Shown one piece after another: positions 17,053-27,202 of a stretch of DNA of 64,000 nt. The notes beneath the pieces are model-generated. The model saw only the letters and a program-made list of their open reading frames with translations. It was not told the DNA's origin and searched no databases. The first letter of the stretch is position 1, and each line of letters starts with the position of its first letter. The DNA comes from CAWCTD01 sp963798455 (GTDB taxonomy: Bacteria; Acidobacteriota; Terriglobia; Bryobacterales; Bryobacteraceae), in assembly GCA_963798455.1 (NCBI GenBank), contig CAWCTD010000003.1:2480001-2544000 (forward strand). Reading direction: 5' to 3'. The translations under genes and the position numbers were made by a program.

Positions 17053-19344
17053 ATGTCAAGATGCGCGCTCGCTCTGTTGTGGCTGGCTCCTCATGTGATC
17101 TTGGCCGGCTGTCTCAGCTTCGTGGAACCGCCCGCCACTTCGGGCTGCACCCGCTCACAGAGCGAGCTGGTTTGGCTCAATCCCGTCCGGCTCATGGAGA
17201 GAGTCAAATTGCCGCGCCTCCCGTACGACCGCGCGCTCTACGACCCCGCCCTGTCGCAGGGCCTGGCCGTAAGAGGCGATCTCCAGTTCGACCTGCGCGC
17301 TCCCGGGCCGCACCTGGTGGAGATCTTCCTCACCGTAGACAGCGGCGACAGCCCCTCGTTTGTCCTTGAGGCGGGCGGGAAGACCGTCGATTCACGCTAT
17401 CCCGCCGTTTTCAAATCGGCGGGCATGCGCGGAGTCTGCTTGCTGGGCATGCTGAGCGGACCCTTTACTGTCCGCTCGGATTCGCCGCGCTATATCGTTT
17501 CCACGATCCGCTGGACGCCTCAGAAGCAGTTTGAGGACGTACTGGCGCCCTCGTGGCTGGACCGAGCGCGCCAGTTGGCCGCGGACCCCTTCCTGGACGA
17601 CTTGCGGGCGGAACGCCGGGAGAGCCTCGAACAACTGTTCGACCGCCTGGTCCTGAGTTCGCGCCCTGACGTACACCGGGAGGCCGTCATCGGGCAGGCA
17701 CGGGCAGCCTACTGGCTGGCGGCCGAGGACCAGGGGCCTCACGACCTGGAACGCGCCTACTCCCTGTTGCGCGAGGCGTTCAAGCTGGCCCCGGAAGACA
17801 AGATCGTGCGTGAGCTGATCTCTTCGTCCTGCTCCGACCGCAATGTGAACTCCGGTCATATGCCCTCTGGCGGGTACTGCGTGGAGGCTGTTCCCGTGGC
17901 GTGGACCGTCGTGACCACCCCGGATCCCCCAAACGCCCCGGAATGGGCGGTGATGCAGCGGAGGGTGGCGGCCCGTCTGGAGGCCATCACGAAGTGGTGG
18001 GTGGAGCGGCGGCAGCAGCCGGACGGGGAGATCGGCGGCGGCTGGCGCTCTGACGCGGAGATTCTCCGGCAGTGGGGCCCTCAGGCACTGGGTTTTGGCG
18101 CGCCGGTGGCTGCCACCGGGCTCCGCACTCTCGCCGATGGGCTCTGGTCGAGCGATGTGCTGGTGGACGGATACGACCGCGACGTGGCGGACGTGGGGCA
18201 TTCCTCCCAAGCCACGACCGACACGCAGCCGCTCAGGACGGCGCTCGCACCCGAGGAAGCGGGCCTTGCCGCCAGGCTCCGCCAGACGGCCGGCTGCGCG
18301 AAGACCTGGATCGCCCAACAGCCCGACGGCAACTGGCGGTTCCGCGGTTCCTGGTTCAACTGCCGCGAGGTGAACCCCGCCCCCGAGCACGCACTGGATG
18401 TCTGGCTGAACGCACAGGCCATGGGACCGGCGCTCTGGTACGCGTATCTGACCCGCGACCGCGGCGTGGTCGAACTGCTGGCCAACTGGGCGCGTTCCTG
18501 GATCGCGGCCATGCAGTCGACCGAACATGGCAAGCCTGCCGGCATCTTTCCGCCTGCTGTGAGATCGGCCGACGGGAGCTTCCTGATTGGTTCCGGTCGC
18601 TGGGACAAGCCCAACACCGAAGGGAGCCGCTATGAGTGGTCCGGACGGAGCCAGGAGGCCATGACTTCACTGCTGCTGGCTCTGCACGATCTCACCGGAG
18701 ACGCCCGGTGGCTCGAAGCCGCGGGACAAAGCTTCCAGATCCTCACGCACTGTCAGGATGCGCCGGGGGTGTGCGAGGAAATCCGCAAGCAACCGCAGGC
18801 GTTCTACGAGTGGCGGCGCCGGACGAGCGACCCTCGCTACGACACGGCTTTCCATTACGCAGCCGACCCGTTGCCGTCCGAGGCCGAATGGACCATGGCG
18901 TCGCTTGCCAAACAGAGCGAGTCCGTGCTGGCTCACGACTTCGACATGTACACCTCCGAAGTCATCTACACGGACCGCGTCTACTACCCGCTGGACCCCC
19001 AATACAGGCAGTACCTGTTCGGCGGCGAAGCGCCTCGCGGGGATCGCTATCCCACCTTCGCCGTCACCTGGCCGCCGGCGCAGACCGAGTTCGCACGGGC
19101 TGTCCTGGCAGCAACTTCGACCTCCCTCCAGTTGCGGCTCTACAGCTTTGAAAACAGGCCGGCCAGCGCCCAGGTCCGGGTGTGGCGGCTCGCGCCGGGG
19201 AAGTATGGATGGGTGAGCGCGGACACCATCGGCACTGAGCTCGCCAGGGGCGAGACAGTAGTCTCCAGGCGGGCTCAGGAGCTGAGCTTCCCGCTTCCCG
19301 CGGCCAAGGAGATCATCCTGACCATACGGCAGCTCAAGCCATGA
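17053..19344 (+). CDS. Large lipoprotein with toroid-like helical domain, unknown function
   Basis: 763 residues with a lipoprotein signal ending in the lipobox LAGC (lipidated Cys20). A beta-rich N-terminal region (about 60-160) is followed by a TPR-like stretch, then a long helical region with repeated aromatic and acidic elements (NWRFRGSWFNCREVNP; WDKPNTEGSRYEWSGRSQEA) that resembles alpha/alpha-toroid carbohydrate-active proteins. The C-terminus is beta-rich. I cannot name a family or catalytic residues. The next gene starts inside its stop codon (ATGA), so the lipoprotein and the acyltransferase are probably co-translated and may work on an envelope glycan. Confidence 0.55.
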   Translation: MSRCALALLWLAPHVILAGCLSFVEPPATSGCTRSQSELVWLNPVRLMERVKLPRLPYDRALYDPALSQGLAVRGDLQFDLRAPGPHLVEIFLTVDSGDSPSFVLEAGGKTVDSRYPAVFKSAGMRGVCLLGMLSGPFTVRSDSPRYIVSTIRWTPQKQFEDVLAPSWLDRARQLAADPFLDDLRAERRESLEQLFDRLVLSSRPDVHREAVIGQARAAYWLAAEDQGPHDLERAYSLLREAFKLAPEDKIVRELISSSCSDRNVNSGHMPSGGYCVEAVPVAWTVVTTPDPPNAPEWAVMQRRVAARLEAITKWWVERRQQPDGEIGGGWRSDAEILRQWGPQALGFGAPVAATGLRTLADGLWSSDVLVDGYDRDVADVGHSSQATTDTQPLRTALAPEEAGLAARLRQTAGCAKTWIAQQPDGNWRFRGSWFNCREVNPAPEHALDVWLNAQAMGPALWYAYLTRDRGVVELLANWARSWIAAMQSTEHGKPAGIFPPAVRSADGSFLIGSGRWDKPNTEGSRYEWSGRSQEAMTSLLLALHDLTGDARWLEAAGQSFQILTHCQDAPGVCEEIRKQPQAFYEWRRRTSDPRYDTAFHYAADPLPSEAEWTMASLAKQSESVLAHDFDMYTSEVIYTDRVYYPLDPQYRQYLFGGEAPRGDRYPTFAVTWPPAQTEFARAVLAATSTSLQLRLYSFENRPASAQVRVWRLAPGKYGWVSADTIGTELARGETVVSRRAQELSFPLPAAKEIILTIRQLKP

Positions 19345-20444
19345 GCGCTGCCCCAACGCCAGCCTCGGCCCGCCTGCTGTTCGTGGACTGGCTGCGCGGG
19401 TGGGCTCTGGTGGTGATGATCGAAACGCACACGTTCAATGCCTTTCTCGACGCCGGACTTCGCGGCACTCGCTGGTTCGGCATCCTGAATTTCGTCAACG
19501 GCCTGGTGGCGCCATCCTTCCTGTTCGTATCGGGTTTCGTTTTCCTGGTGGCCGCACAGAAAAGGTTGGCGGACCTTCGGGCTTTCGGCAAGTCTTTCTG
19601 GAGGCAGATGGGGCGGGTCGGGATGGTCTGGGTCATCGGTTACCTCATGCACCTGCCCTCGTATGCTCCGCTCAGACTCGTGAGCGGCGTGTCGCCGCGG
19701 GAATGGCTTTGGTTCTACCGCGTGGACATTCTGCACTGCATCTCGATCACCTGGATCTTCCTCCTGCTGAGCCTTGCCATGATCCGGTCGGGATTCTGGC
19801 AGCGGGTCTGGTTGGCCGGCTGTACGCTCTCGCTTTCCGCCTTTGCCCCGCTGGCGTGGAGCGTAGAGTTCCGCCCGGTCCTGCCTGCCCCCGTGGCAGC
19901 CTACTTCAACGTCAAAACCGGCTCGCTGTTCCCCCTCTTCCCTTGGAGCGCATTCATGCTGGCAGGCGCTCTGTGCGCCTCCTGGTTCCTGGCGGCCCGC
20001 CGTTCGGGAAAGGAGCGGCAGCTCGTGGCGGGCCTGGCGGGAGTGGGTGCGGCGATGGTCCTCGCCGGCCATTGGCTCGGTCCATTCGGCTTTCTGCCCG
20101 AGGCCCGGAAGACAGATTGGTGGGCTGACCCGCGGGCCTTCCTGCTCCGGCTGGGGATCGTCCTGCTGCTTATGGGCGCATGCTTCCTGTATGGCGTCCT
20201 ACAGCCGCCGCGTCAGAGCGTTCTGCTGCTTATCAGCCGGGAGTCCCTCTTGGTCTACGTGGCTCACCTGCTGGTGATCTACGGGCCATTTTGGGGTGGA
20301 AGGAGCACGGCGGAAGTGGTAGGCAGGACGCAAGCTCCCTTCACCTGCCTTCTGATGAGCGTCACTCTTGTCGGATTGATGGTAGCGGGGGCCAGGGCGT
20401 GGGGCTCGATGAAGCGGCCAAAGGCCGTAGCCTCCGCCCGCTGA
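19341..20444 (+). CDS. HGSNAT/DUF1624-like membrane acyltransferase
   Basis: 367 residues with about ten membrane helices. The N-terminal motif LLFVDWLRGWALVVMIETH followed by PSFLFVSGF is typical of the heparan-alpha-glucosaminide N-acetyltransferase-like (DUF1624/YeiB) superfamily, which moves acyl groups from cytoplasmic acyl-CoA to extracytoplasmic sugars. The helix with His at SLLVYVAHLLVIY matches the conserved C-terminal segment. It is translationally coupled to the upstream lipoprotein, and a UDP-sugar dehydrogenase follows, consistent with modification of an exported polysaccharide. The acceptor is unknown. Confidence 0.7.
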   Translation: MSAAPTPASARLLFVDWLRGWALVVMIETHTFNAFLDAGLRGTRWFGILNFVNGLVAPSFLFVSGFVFLVAAQKRLADLRAFGKSFWRQMGRVGMVWVIGYLMHLPSYAPLRLVSGVSPREWLWFYRVDILHCISITWIFLLLSLAMIRSGFWQRVWLAGCTLSLSAFAPLAWSVEFRPVLPAPVAAYFNVKTGSLFPLFPWSAFMLAGALCASWFLAARRSGKERQLVAGLAGVGAAMVLAGHWLGPFGFLPEARKTDWWADPRAFLLRLGIVLLLMGACFLYGVLQPPRQSVLLLISRESLLVYVAHLLVIYGPFWGGRSTAEVVGRTQAPFTCLLMSVTLVGLMVAGARAWGSMKRPKAVASAR

Positions 20445-20467
20445 GTTGCCGATGGTACTCTTCTGAC

Positions 20468-21832
20468 ATGAACGTAACTATTATCGGGACCGGATATGTG
20501 GGGCTGACGACGGGTGTCGCTCTGGCGTACCTCGGCAACCGGGTGACCTGTCTGGATGTGGACGAGCGGAAGATCGAGGCGCTCCGCGACGGCAAGGCGC
20601 CGATCCACGAGCCGTTTCTGGAAGAGTTGATGGCGCTCGCTGGGGAGAACCTGGGCTATACCTCGAACTACGCGGAAGCAGTGCCTCCGGCCGAGGTCAT
20701 TTTCATCGCCGTGGGCACGCCGAGCGGGCCCGGCGGGGGTCCCGACCTGAAGTATTTGCACGCCGCCGCGGAAGGCGTGGGCGAGCACCTGGGCAACAAG
20801 TTCAGCCTGGTGGTCAACAAGTCCACCGTGCCCATCGGGAGCGGCAATTGGGTGGAGACGCTGGTCGCCGACGCATTCACCGCGGCGCACCATGAGAAGC
20901 CCAACGGCAGGTTCGCGGTCGCCTCCAATCCGGAGTTCTTGCGCGAAGGTTCGGGGCTGCACGACACCTTGTACCCGGATCGCATCGTGGTCGGTTCCGA
21001 TGACCCACGGGCGCTGGAACTGCTCTACGGGCTCTATAAGCCGATTATCGAGCAGACCTTCGCGGCTCCGAATTTTTTGCCCAGGCCGGAGGAGCTGGCG
21101 GCTGTGCCCCTGGTTACAGCCGACCTGGCTTCGGCGGAGCTGATCAAGTACTCCGCCAACGCCTTCCTGGCTTTGAAGATCAGCTTCGTCAATGAGATCG
21201 GGCAGTTGGCGGAGAAGGTCGGAGCCGACATCGCCCAGGTGGCCAAGGGCATCGGCCTCGACTCGCGAATCGGCACCCGCTTCCTTCAGGCAGGGCTGGG
21301 CTGGGGCGGGTCGTGTTTTGCCAAGGACACCGCCGCGCTGATTGCGACAGCTCAGGAGTACGGTCTCTCCATGCCCATAGTAAGAGCCGCGCGCGAGATG
21401 AATTCCATGCAGCGTGGCCGTGTTGTCGAGAAATTGCTGGGCCAGCTCAAGATCCTGAAAGGCCGGACCATCGGCTTGCTGGGCCTGGCCTTCAAGGCCC
21501 ATACCGACGACCTGCGCGACGCACCTTCTTTGGACATCGCCCGCCAACTTCTGGAACGAGGCGCGAAGGTGAAGGCGCACGATCCGATCGCCATGAGCCG
21601 CGCGCAGATCGAACGCCCGGATCTGGGCCTGGTGTACTGCGCCTCGGCGTGCGAGTTGTTCACCGACAGCGACGCGGTGGTGCTGGTGACGGAGTGGCCC
21701 GAATACCGCGAGCTTGCCTGGGAGGATCTCCGCATGTCCATGCGCCATCCCTTCGTACTGGATGGCCGGAACTTCCTCGACAGGGAACGGCTCTCTAGAG
21801 CTGGATTCCAGTACGTCGGGTTCGGGAGGTAA
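20468..21832 (+). CDS. UDP-glucose/GDP-mannose dehydrogenase family protein
   Basis: 454 residues. The N-terminal NAD-binding motif IIGTGYVGL opens the protein, the central domain contains SAELIKYSANAFLALKISFVNE with the catalytic lysine, and the catalytic cysteine is Cys283 (GWGGSCFAKD). The C-terminal UDP-binding domain includes GLAFKAHTDDLRDAPS. The family oxidises UDP-glucose to UDP-glucuronate in two NAD-dependent steps, supplying acidic polysaccharide precursors. UDP-glucose is the most likely substrate but is not proven. The ATG at 20468 begins the Rossmann fold; an upstream in-frame extension overlaps the acyltransferase. Confidence 0.9.
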   Translation: MNVTIIGTGYVGLTTGVALAYLGNRVTCLDVDERKIEALRDGKAPIHEPFLEELMALAGENLGYTSNYAEAVPPAEVIFIAVGTPSGPGGGPDLKYLHAAAEGVGEHLGNKFSLVVNKSTVPIGSGNWVETLVADAFTAAHHEKPNGRFAVASNPEFLREGSGLHDTLYPDRIVVGSDDPRALELLYGLYKPIIEQTFAAPNFLPRPEELAAVPLVTADLASAELIKYSANAFLALKISFVNEIGQLAEKVGADIAQVAKGIGLDSRIGTRFLQAGLGWGGSCFAKDTAALIATAQEYGLSMPIVRAAREMNSMQRGRVVEKLLGQLKILKGRTIGLLGLAFKAHTDDLRDAPSLDIARQLLERGAKVKAHDPIAMSRAQIERPDLGLVYCASACELFTDSDAVVLVTEWPEYRELAWEDLRMSMRHPFVLDGRNFLDRERLSRAGFQYVGFGR

Positions 21833-21892
21833 GGGCTGAATCCGACCTTAGTCTCCAGATAACGCTTGCTTCAAGAGCGAAGTGGGTGTAGC

Positions 21893-21908
21893 CTATCCCT
21901 AGGTATAG
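21893..21908 (+). promoter_or_regulatory. Dyad containing ATCCCTAGGT upstream of PEP-CTERM gene 1
   Basis: The partly symmetric CTATCCCTAGGTATAG sits just upstream of the ribosome-binding site (GGGGAGG) of the PEP-CTERM gene at 21927. The core ATCCCTAGGT (21895-21904) recurs upstream of the only other PEP-CTERM gene in the window, at almost the same distance from its ATG. A shared regulator site or 5' leader element is inferred. Confidence 0.5.
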
Positions 21909-21926
21909 CTCTGGAAGGGGAGGACT

Positions 21927-22556
21927 ATGCATCGATTCGCTCGGTTTCTTGTTCTTGGTGTTTTCGGTGCGTGGTCCTTGTCGGCCACGCTTCTCACCAG
22001 CCAACCCGGTGGGGGGACAACCACGACGTTTCCGGGCGGTAATACCTGCAATGGTGGCGCCATCGGCCCCGTTTCTTTTGCGGGATTTTTGGTCAGCACC
22101 GACGGTGCCAGTTGCTTTCCCTACGGCGACGCCAGCGACCAATGGGGATTTGTGGCCAATGGCACCTGGGACATGGGCTTGATCGGGGACGAGTCGGCCT
22201 CGACCTTAATAACCATCGATCTAGGCGGGCTTTATAGCCAGGTTGGGGGCTTCGTCAACTATGAGCCTGGCGCTGGCACCCCTGTGATCCGGGCCATCGC
22301 CGCGGACGGCACGACAGTCTTGGAGTCCTGGGACCTGTCCGCATCGGCTCCCATCAGCACGGGAGCCGGCTCGGTTGACGATGGCGCGTTTCGTGGTATC
22401 GACCGCGGTGTCGCGGAGATTCGCTATTTCCAGTTCGGCGGAAGCTATATGGCCATGCACGACATCACGCTCGGCGAAGTCCCTGAACCATCCACCGCCG
22501 TGCTGGCGGCTGGCGCGTTCGCTTTACTCGGACTGCTGCGCCGGCGGCGCCGCTGA
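21927..22556 (+). CDS. PEP-CTERM sorting domain protein
   Basis: 209 residues: a signal peptide (about 1-20), a secreted beta-rich body with two cysteines, and a C-terminal PEP-CTERM tail (VPEPSTAVLAAGAFALLGLL followed by five arginines). Exosortase cleaves near the PEP motif and the protein is released or anchored at the envelope. The body has no recognisable enzymatic motif. GGGGAGG precedes the ATG. It ends 16 bp before the convergent hppA gene. Confidence 0.85.
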   Translation: MHRFARFLVLGVFGAWSLSATLLTSQPGGGTTTTFPGGNTCNGGAIGPVSFAGFLVSTDGASCFPYGDASDQWGFVANGTWDMGLIGDESASTLITIDLGGLYSQVGGFVNYEPGAGTPVIRAIAADGTTVLESWDLSASAPISTGAGSVDDGAFRGIDRGVAEIRYFQFGGSYMAMHDITLGEVPEPSTAVLAAGAFALLGLLRRRRR

Positions 22557-22572
22557 TCCAGCCCCGCAGCCG

Positions 22573-25016
22573 TTACTTCTCCGTCTCGATCCGCATGCCG
22601 TAGAAGCTGCGGTAGACGAAGAACATCGACACCGCCAGGAACACGGCTGAAAGGATGTACGTCAGCGTGGTTCCCTGCTTGGCGGCGACCGAGACGGCCA
22701 ACTCCACGGCCAGCAAGCCAAACAGCGTGGTGAACTTGATGATCGGGATTCAAGGCCACGGAACTGGTGTCCTTGAACGGGTCGCCCACCGTGTCGCCGA
22801 CCACCGTGGCCGCGTGCAGTTCCGTGCCCTTGGCGCGCAACTCGGTCTCGACCACCTTCTTGGCGTTGTCCCAAGCGCCGCCGGCGTTGGCCATGAAGAA
22901 GGCCTGGAACAGGCCGAACAGCGCGATCGAGATCAGGTAGCCGATGAAGTAGAACGGCTCGACGAAACGCGAAAGCCAGCGTGGAGAAGAAGACCACCAG
23001 GAAGATGTTCAGCATGCCTTTCTGCGCGTACTGCGTGCAGATGGCCACCACCTTCTTGGAGTCCGACACGGACGCCTTGGCCGTGGTGTCGAGCTTGATG
23101 GTGCGCTTGATGAACTCGACCGCGCGGTAGGCGCCGGTGGAAACCGCCTGTATGCTCGCGCCGGTGAACCAGTAGATGACCGCGCCGCCGGTGATCAGAC
23201 CGAGCAGGAAGGGCGGGTGCAGCAGCGACAGTTTCTCGATGTTGGCGGTCAGGCCGTTGGTGAGCATGACGATGGTGGCGAAGATCATGGTCGTCGCCCC
23301 CACCACGGCCGTGCCGATCAGCACCGGTTTGGAGGTCGCCTTAAACGTGTTGCCGGCGCCGTCGTTCTCCTCGAGGTTATCCTTGGCGCGTTCGAACTGC
23401 GGCTCGAAGCCGAAGTTCTTCTTGATGTCCGCCTTGATGTCCGGAAGCTCCTCGATCATGGAGAGTTCGTAGATCGATTGCGCGTTGTCGGTCACCGGGC
23501 CGTAGCTGTCCACGGCGATGGTCACCGGGCCCATGCCCAGGAATCCGAACGCTACCAGGCCGAAGGCGAAGACCGCCGGCGCCACCATCAGGGTCGCCAG
23601 GCCGAATGTGCTCACGATGTAGGCGATGCTCATCAGCAAAAGGATCGCGAAGCCCAGCCAGTAGGCGCTGAAGTTCCCGGCCACCAGACCGGAAAGGATA
23701 TTCAGCGACGCGCCGCCCTCGCGGGAGCTGGTGACGATCTCACGCACGTGCCGCGAGTTGGTCGAGGTGAATATCTTCACGAACTCGGGGATAAGCGCGC
23801 CGGCCAGCGTGCCACAGCTAATCACCGTCGAAAGCTTCCACCAAAGCGAGAGGTCGCCCCCCAGTTCCGGGATCATGTAGGCGCTGAGGACGTAGGTCAG
23901 ACCGATCGAGAGCAGCGAGGTCAGCCATACCAGCGTGGTCAGAGGCTGCTCGAAGTTCATCTTGTCGACATTGCCGAACCGGGCCTTGGCGATGGCGCTA
24001 TTGATGAAGTAGCTGGCCGCCGAGGAGATCAACATCATCACGCGCATGGAGAAGATCCAGACCAGCAACTGCACCTGGACCATCGGACTGGTGACCGCCA
24101 GAAGGATGAAGGTGATCAGCGCGACGCCCGTGACGCCATAGGTTTCGAAGCCGTCGGCCGAGGGCCCCACCGAATCGCCGGCGTTGTCGCCCGTGCAGTC
24201 GGCAATGACACCCGGGTTGCGCGCGTCGTCTTCCTTGATCTTGAAGACGATCTTCATCAGGTCCGATCCGATGTCGGCGATCTTGGTAAAGATGCCGCCC
24301 GCCACGCGCAGCGCCGCCGCGCCCAGCGATTCGCCGATGGCGAAGCCGATGAAGCACGGTCCGGCCAGGTTTCCGGGGACGAACAGCAGGATGAAGAGCA
24401 TGATCAGCAGTTCGACCGAGACCAGCAACATGCCGATGCTCATGCCTGCCTGCAGCGGGATGTCGTAGCAGGGGTACGCCTTGCCGGTCAGGCTGGCGAA
24501 GGCCGTGCGCGAGTTGGCGAACGTGTTCACCCTCATGCCGAAGGCCGCCACCAGAAAACTGCCCGAGATTCCGACCAGGCTGAACAGCACAATGATGGCC
24601 ACCCGGAACGCCTCAAAGCCTTGCAGTACACCGAAGTAGAAAATGATGATGATGCCGATGAAGCACTCCAGCAGCAGCAGGAACTTGCCTTGCGTCACAA
24701 GGTAGGTCTTGCAGGTTTCGTATATCAGTTCCGAAACCTCAAGCATCGCCGCATGCACGGGCATGTTCTTCAGACGCCTGAAGATAACCAAGCCGAACAC
24801 AAAGCCCAGCACGCAAATCAGCATGCCGTACATCAACAGCGGTCGCCCGCCGATTCCGTTGAGGAAGGTGGCCCGATTCAGGTCCGGCAGAATCAGGTTC
24901 GCCTCGCCGCCTTGATGCTCCGCTTGGGCCCGCAAGGGCGCGGCGAGCAACAGGGCGGATAAAAGGACCAGGATCGCACGAGCTGCGCCGGCGAACCTGT
25001 TCAGTGTCGTACACAT
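22573..25016 (-). CDS. hppA: Membrane H+-pumping pyrophosphatase, frameshifted twice in this sequence
   Basis: Couples pyrophosphate hydrolysis to proton export. After a signal-like N-terminus it has the pyrophosphate-binding segment DDARNPGVIADCTGDNAGD and about 16 membrane helices. Lysine in GNTFKAT at the position that separates the two subclasses points to the potassium-independent type. The frame breaks after TLAFAF (extra base in the A-run at 22965-22967) and again after VALNP (extra base near 22748). Removing both bases gives an intact 813-residue protein ending FYGMRIETEK at the TAA at 22573. I infer sequencing error or very recent inactivation. AGGAGGC precedes the ATG. Confidence 0.85.
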
Positions 25017-25127
25017 TAGAGAAAGCCTCCTAAGAAGACGGGAAAACCAGCGAATCCCGTGGCGCTGAAACCAACTCTAGACTATATCGGACAGCGGAGT
25101 CGGAATCAACCCGTCCCGGCTTGTGGC

Positions 25128-26303
25128 TTACACCACTTCCAGGATGAGGCACTTGAGGTAGTGGGTTTCGGGAACGGTCAGCAGGATGGGATGGTCGGCG
25201 GCCTGGGTGCGGCGCTCCAGCACCCGCAGAGTCCGCCCCGCGTCCAGGGAAGCGCAGGCCACGATCTCCAGAAAAGCCGCCTCGCTAAGGTGGTGCGAGC
25301 ACGAGCACGTGACCAGCACCCCGCCCGGATCGAGCAGACGCAGAGCGCGCAGGTTGATCTCCTTGTAGCCGCGGGCGGCGCCTTCGACGCCAGCCCGCGA
25401 CTTGGCGAACGCGGGAGGATCCAACACGACTGTGCCGAACTTGCGCCCGGCGGCGGTATAGCGCGCCAGAAGCTCGAAGACGTCGGTTTGCTGGAACTCC
25501 ACGTTGGTGATCCCGCTGGCGTCCCGGCTGGCTCTCGCCAGCCGCAGCGCGGCGGCGCTGCTGTCGGCTGTCTCCACCGACTCGCATTGGGACGCCAAGT
25601 GAAGCGCGAAGCCGCCCCCGCTGGTGAAGCAGTCCAGGGCGCGGCCGTGCGCGTAACGCGCCGCTGCCAGGTAGTTTTCCCTCTGATCGAGGAACATGCC
25701 GGTTTTCTGGCCCCCGAGCAGGTCCGCATGGAATGTGAGGCCGTGCATGCGCACGGACACCAGTTCGGGCACCTCGCCGGCCACCACCTTGACCTCAAGG
25801 GCGAGATCCTCCTTGACCCGCGGGGCGGCATCGTTGCGGGCTACGATGCCCGTGGGCTCCAGCAGTTCCTGAAGACACGAAACCAGTTCGGGGGTCAGCC
25901 TGTCCATGCCTTGGTCCAGGGCCTGGAAAACGAGGTAGCCGGCGTAGCGGTCCACGACCAGCCCGGGCAGGCCATCGCCCTCGCCGTGGACCAGGCGATA
26001 GGCTTCGCTCTCCGACACCAGACGCCGGCGCAGGTCCAGGGCGGCTTGCAGGCGCCTCCTCAAGAAGCTGCGGTCAATGGTCTCCACCCGGTTGCTCAGG
26101 AGGCGCAGGCAAATCTGGGAAGTAGAGCTGTAGTGGGCCGTGCCGAGGAGACGCCCGCCTGTGCCCGCCACCACCACAGCCTCGCCGGGCGTGGCCTGGC
26201 CGCGGTCGACGACGTCGCTCGAGAAAATCCAGGGATGACCGGAAGCCACTCGGTCCTCGGCCTTGCGGCTGACTCGAACCGTGGCAACGGGCCTGTGGGT
26301 CAC
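25128..26303 (-). CDS. rlmI: RlmI-like 23S rRNA cytosine methyltransferase
   Basis: 391 residues: an N-terminal PUA-like RNA-binding domain (about 1-80), a linker domain, and a Rossmann-type SAM methyltransferase domain with TGMFLDQREN, LDCFTSGGGFALHLA, the catalytic-loop motif LDPPAFAKS and the CSCSHH element. Family members make 5-methylcytosine in 23S rRNA. The GTG start at 26303 overlaps the stop of htpX (GTGA), so the genes are translationally coupled. Confidence 0.88.
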   Translation of the reverse strand: MTHRPVATVRVSRKAEDRVASGHPWIFSSDVVDRGQATPGEAVVVAGTGGRLLGTAHYSSTSQICLRLLSNRVETIDRSFLRRRLQAALDLRRRLVSESEAYRLVHGEGDGLPGLVVDRYAGYLVFQALDQGMDRLTPELVSCLQELLEPTGIVARNDAAPRVKEDLALEVKVVAGEVPELVSVRMHGLTFHADLLGGQKTGMFLDQRENYLAAARYAHGRALDCFTSGGGFALHLASQCESVETADSSAAALRLARASRDASGITNVEFQQTDVFELLARYTAAGRKFGTVVLDPPAFAKSRAGVEGAARGYKEINLRALRLLDPGGVLVTCSCSHHLSEAAFLEIVACASLDAGRTLRVLERRTQAADHPILLTVPETHYLKCLILEVV

Positions 26304-27142
26304 GCCAGGGATTGGAGCCGTGCGATCCGCTGCTCGGTGGAGGGGTGAGTCGAGAACAGTCGCATGAGGCTCTGGCCGCCGAACGGTTGGATGATGAACA
26401 TGTGGGCCGTGGCCGGCGAGGCGTCCATGGGAATTCGCCGGGAATAGTGTTCCAGCTTCTGAAGCGCGCTGATCAATCCCTGAGGGTTGCCGGTGAATCG
26501 GGCAGAGGCCGCGTCGGCCGAATACTCGCGCGTCCGGGAGATCGCCATCTGGATGAATATCGCCGCGATGGGCGCCAGTATCAGCATGAACACCATGCCC
26601 AGCGCCCCACCGCCACGGTTGTCCTCATCCCGGCTGCCGCCGAAGAAGAAGGCCATGCGGGCCAGCATGGTGATGGCCGCGGCGATGGTGGCCGCGATGG
26701 AGCTGATCAGGATGTCGCGGTTGCGGACGTGCCCGAGCTCGTGCGCCAGGACACCTTCCAGCTCGCGGTCGTCCATCAGTTCCAGCAGCCCCGCGGTCAC
26801 CGCCACCGAAGCGTGCGAAGGATTGCGGCCCGTGGCGAAAGCATTGGGCGAGGGCTCTTGAATGAGCCACAGCCGCGGCATCGGCAGCCCCATCTGCATC
26901 GTCAGGTTCCTGACCAGGGGGCCGAGGCGGCGGTAGACAGCGCTGTTCTCCGTCTCGCTCACCGGCCGGGCCGAGTACATCTTTAGCGCAATCTTGTCGG
27001 AGAAGAAGTACCCGATGAGGTTCATCAGCCCGGCCAGCGCCAGCCCCAGGTAAAGGCCCTGGCGCCCGGCCACGGCCTCGCCGCCGACCAGAAGCAGCGC
27101 GCTGAGCACGCCCAGCAACACAACCGTCTTGATGGCGTTCAT
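26300..27142 (-). CDS. htpX: HtpX-like membrane zinc metalloprotease
   Basis: 280 residues. Two N-terminal membrane helices (about 5-22 and 28-47) precede the zinc-protease motif HELGH (134-138), two more helices, and the third ligand in RTREYSADAAS. HtpX degrades misfolded membrane proteins in envelope and heat stress. I chose ATG 27142 because it begins the conserved first helix; the upstream in-frame start at 27190 is proline-rich and atypical. It lies 57 bp downstream of hsp20, consistent with a stress operon. Confidence 0.92.
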   Translation of the reverse strand: MNAIKTVVLLGVLSALLLVGGEAVAGRQGLYLGLALAGLMNLIGYFFSDKIALKMYSARPVSETENSAVYRRLGPLVRNLTMQMGLPMPRLWLIQEPSPNAFATGRNPSHASVAVTAGLLELMDDRELEGVLAHELGHVRNRDILISSIAATIAAAITMLARMAFFFGGSRDEDNRGGGALGMVFMLILAPIAAIFIQMAISRTREYSADAASARFTGNPQGLISALQKLEHYSRRIPMDASPATAHMFIIQPFGGQSLMRLFSTHPSTEQRIARLQSLA

Positions 27143-27176
27143 CTCTATCCCATTCTGGCACAACGCCGCCAGCGGG

Positions 27177-27202
27177 GCCGGGCCGGGCATGCCCCGCCCC
27201 TA
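27177..27202. repeat. GGGCATGCCC-type intergenic repeat, copy 1
   Basis: GC-rich element read on the minus strand as TAGGGGCGGGGCATGCCC and continuing into GGCCC runs. Related copies lie at about 44857-44902, 46130-46150 and 48246-48275. Its first three bases are the TAG stop codon of hsp20. Confidence 0.55.

Noticed and set aside
23217..24962. Long plus-strand open frame (581 codons) opposite hppA
   Set aside because: It is a shadow of the GC-rich minus-strand gene. The translation is rich in His, Arg, Asp and Gln and lacks any family similarity, while the opposite strand encodes a clear pyrophosphatase.
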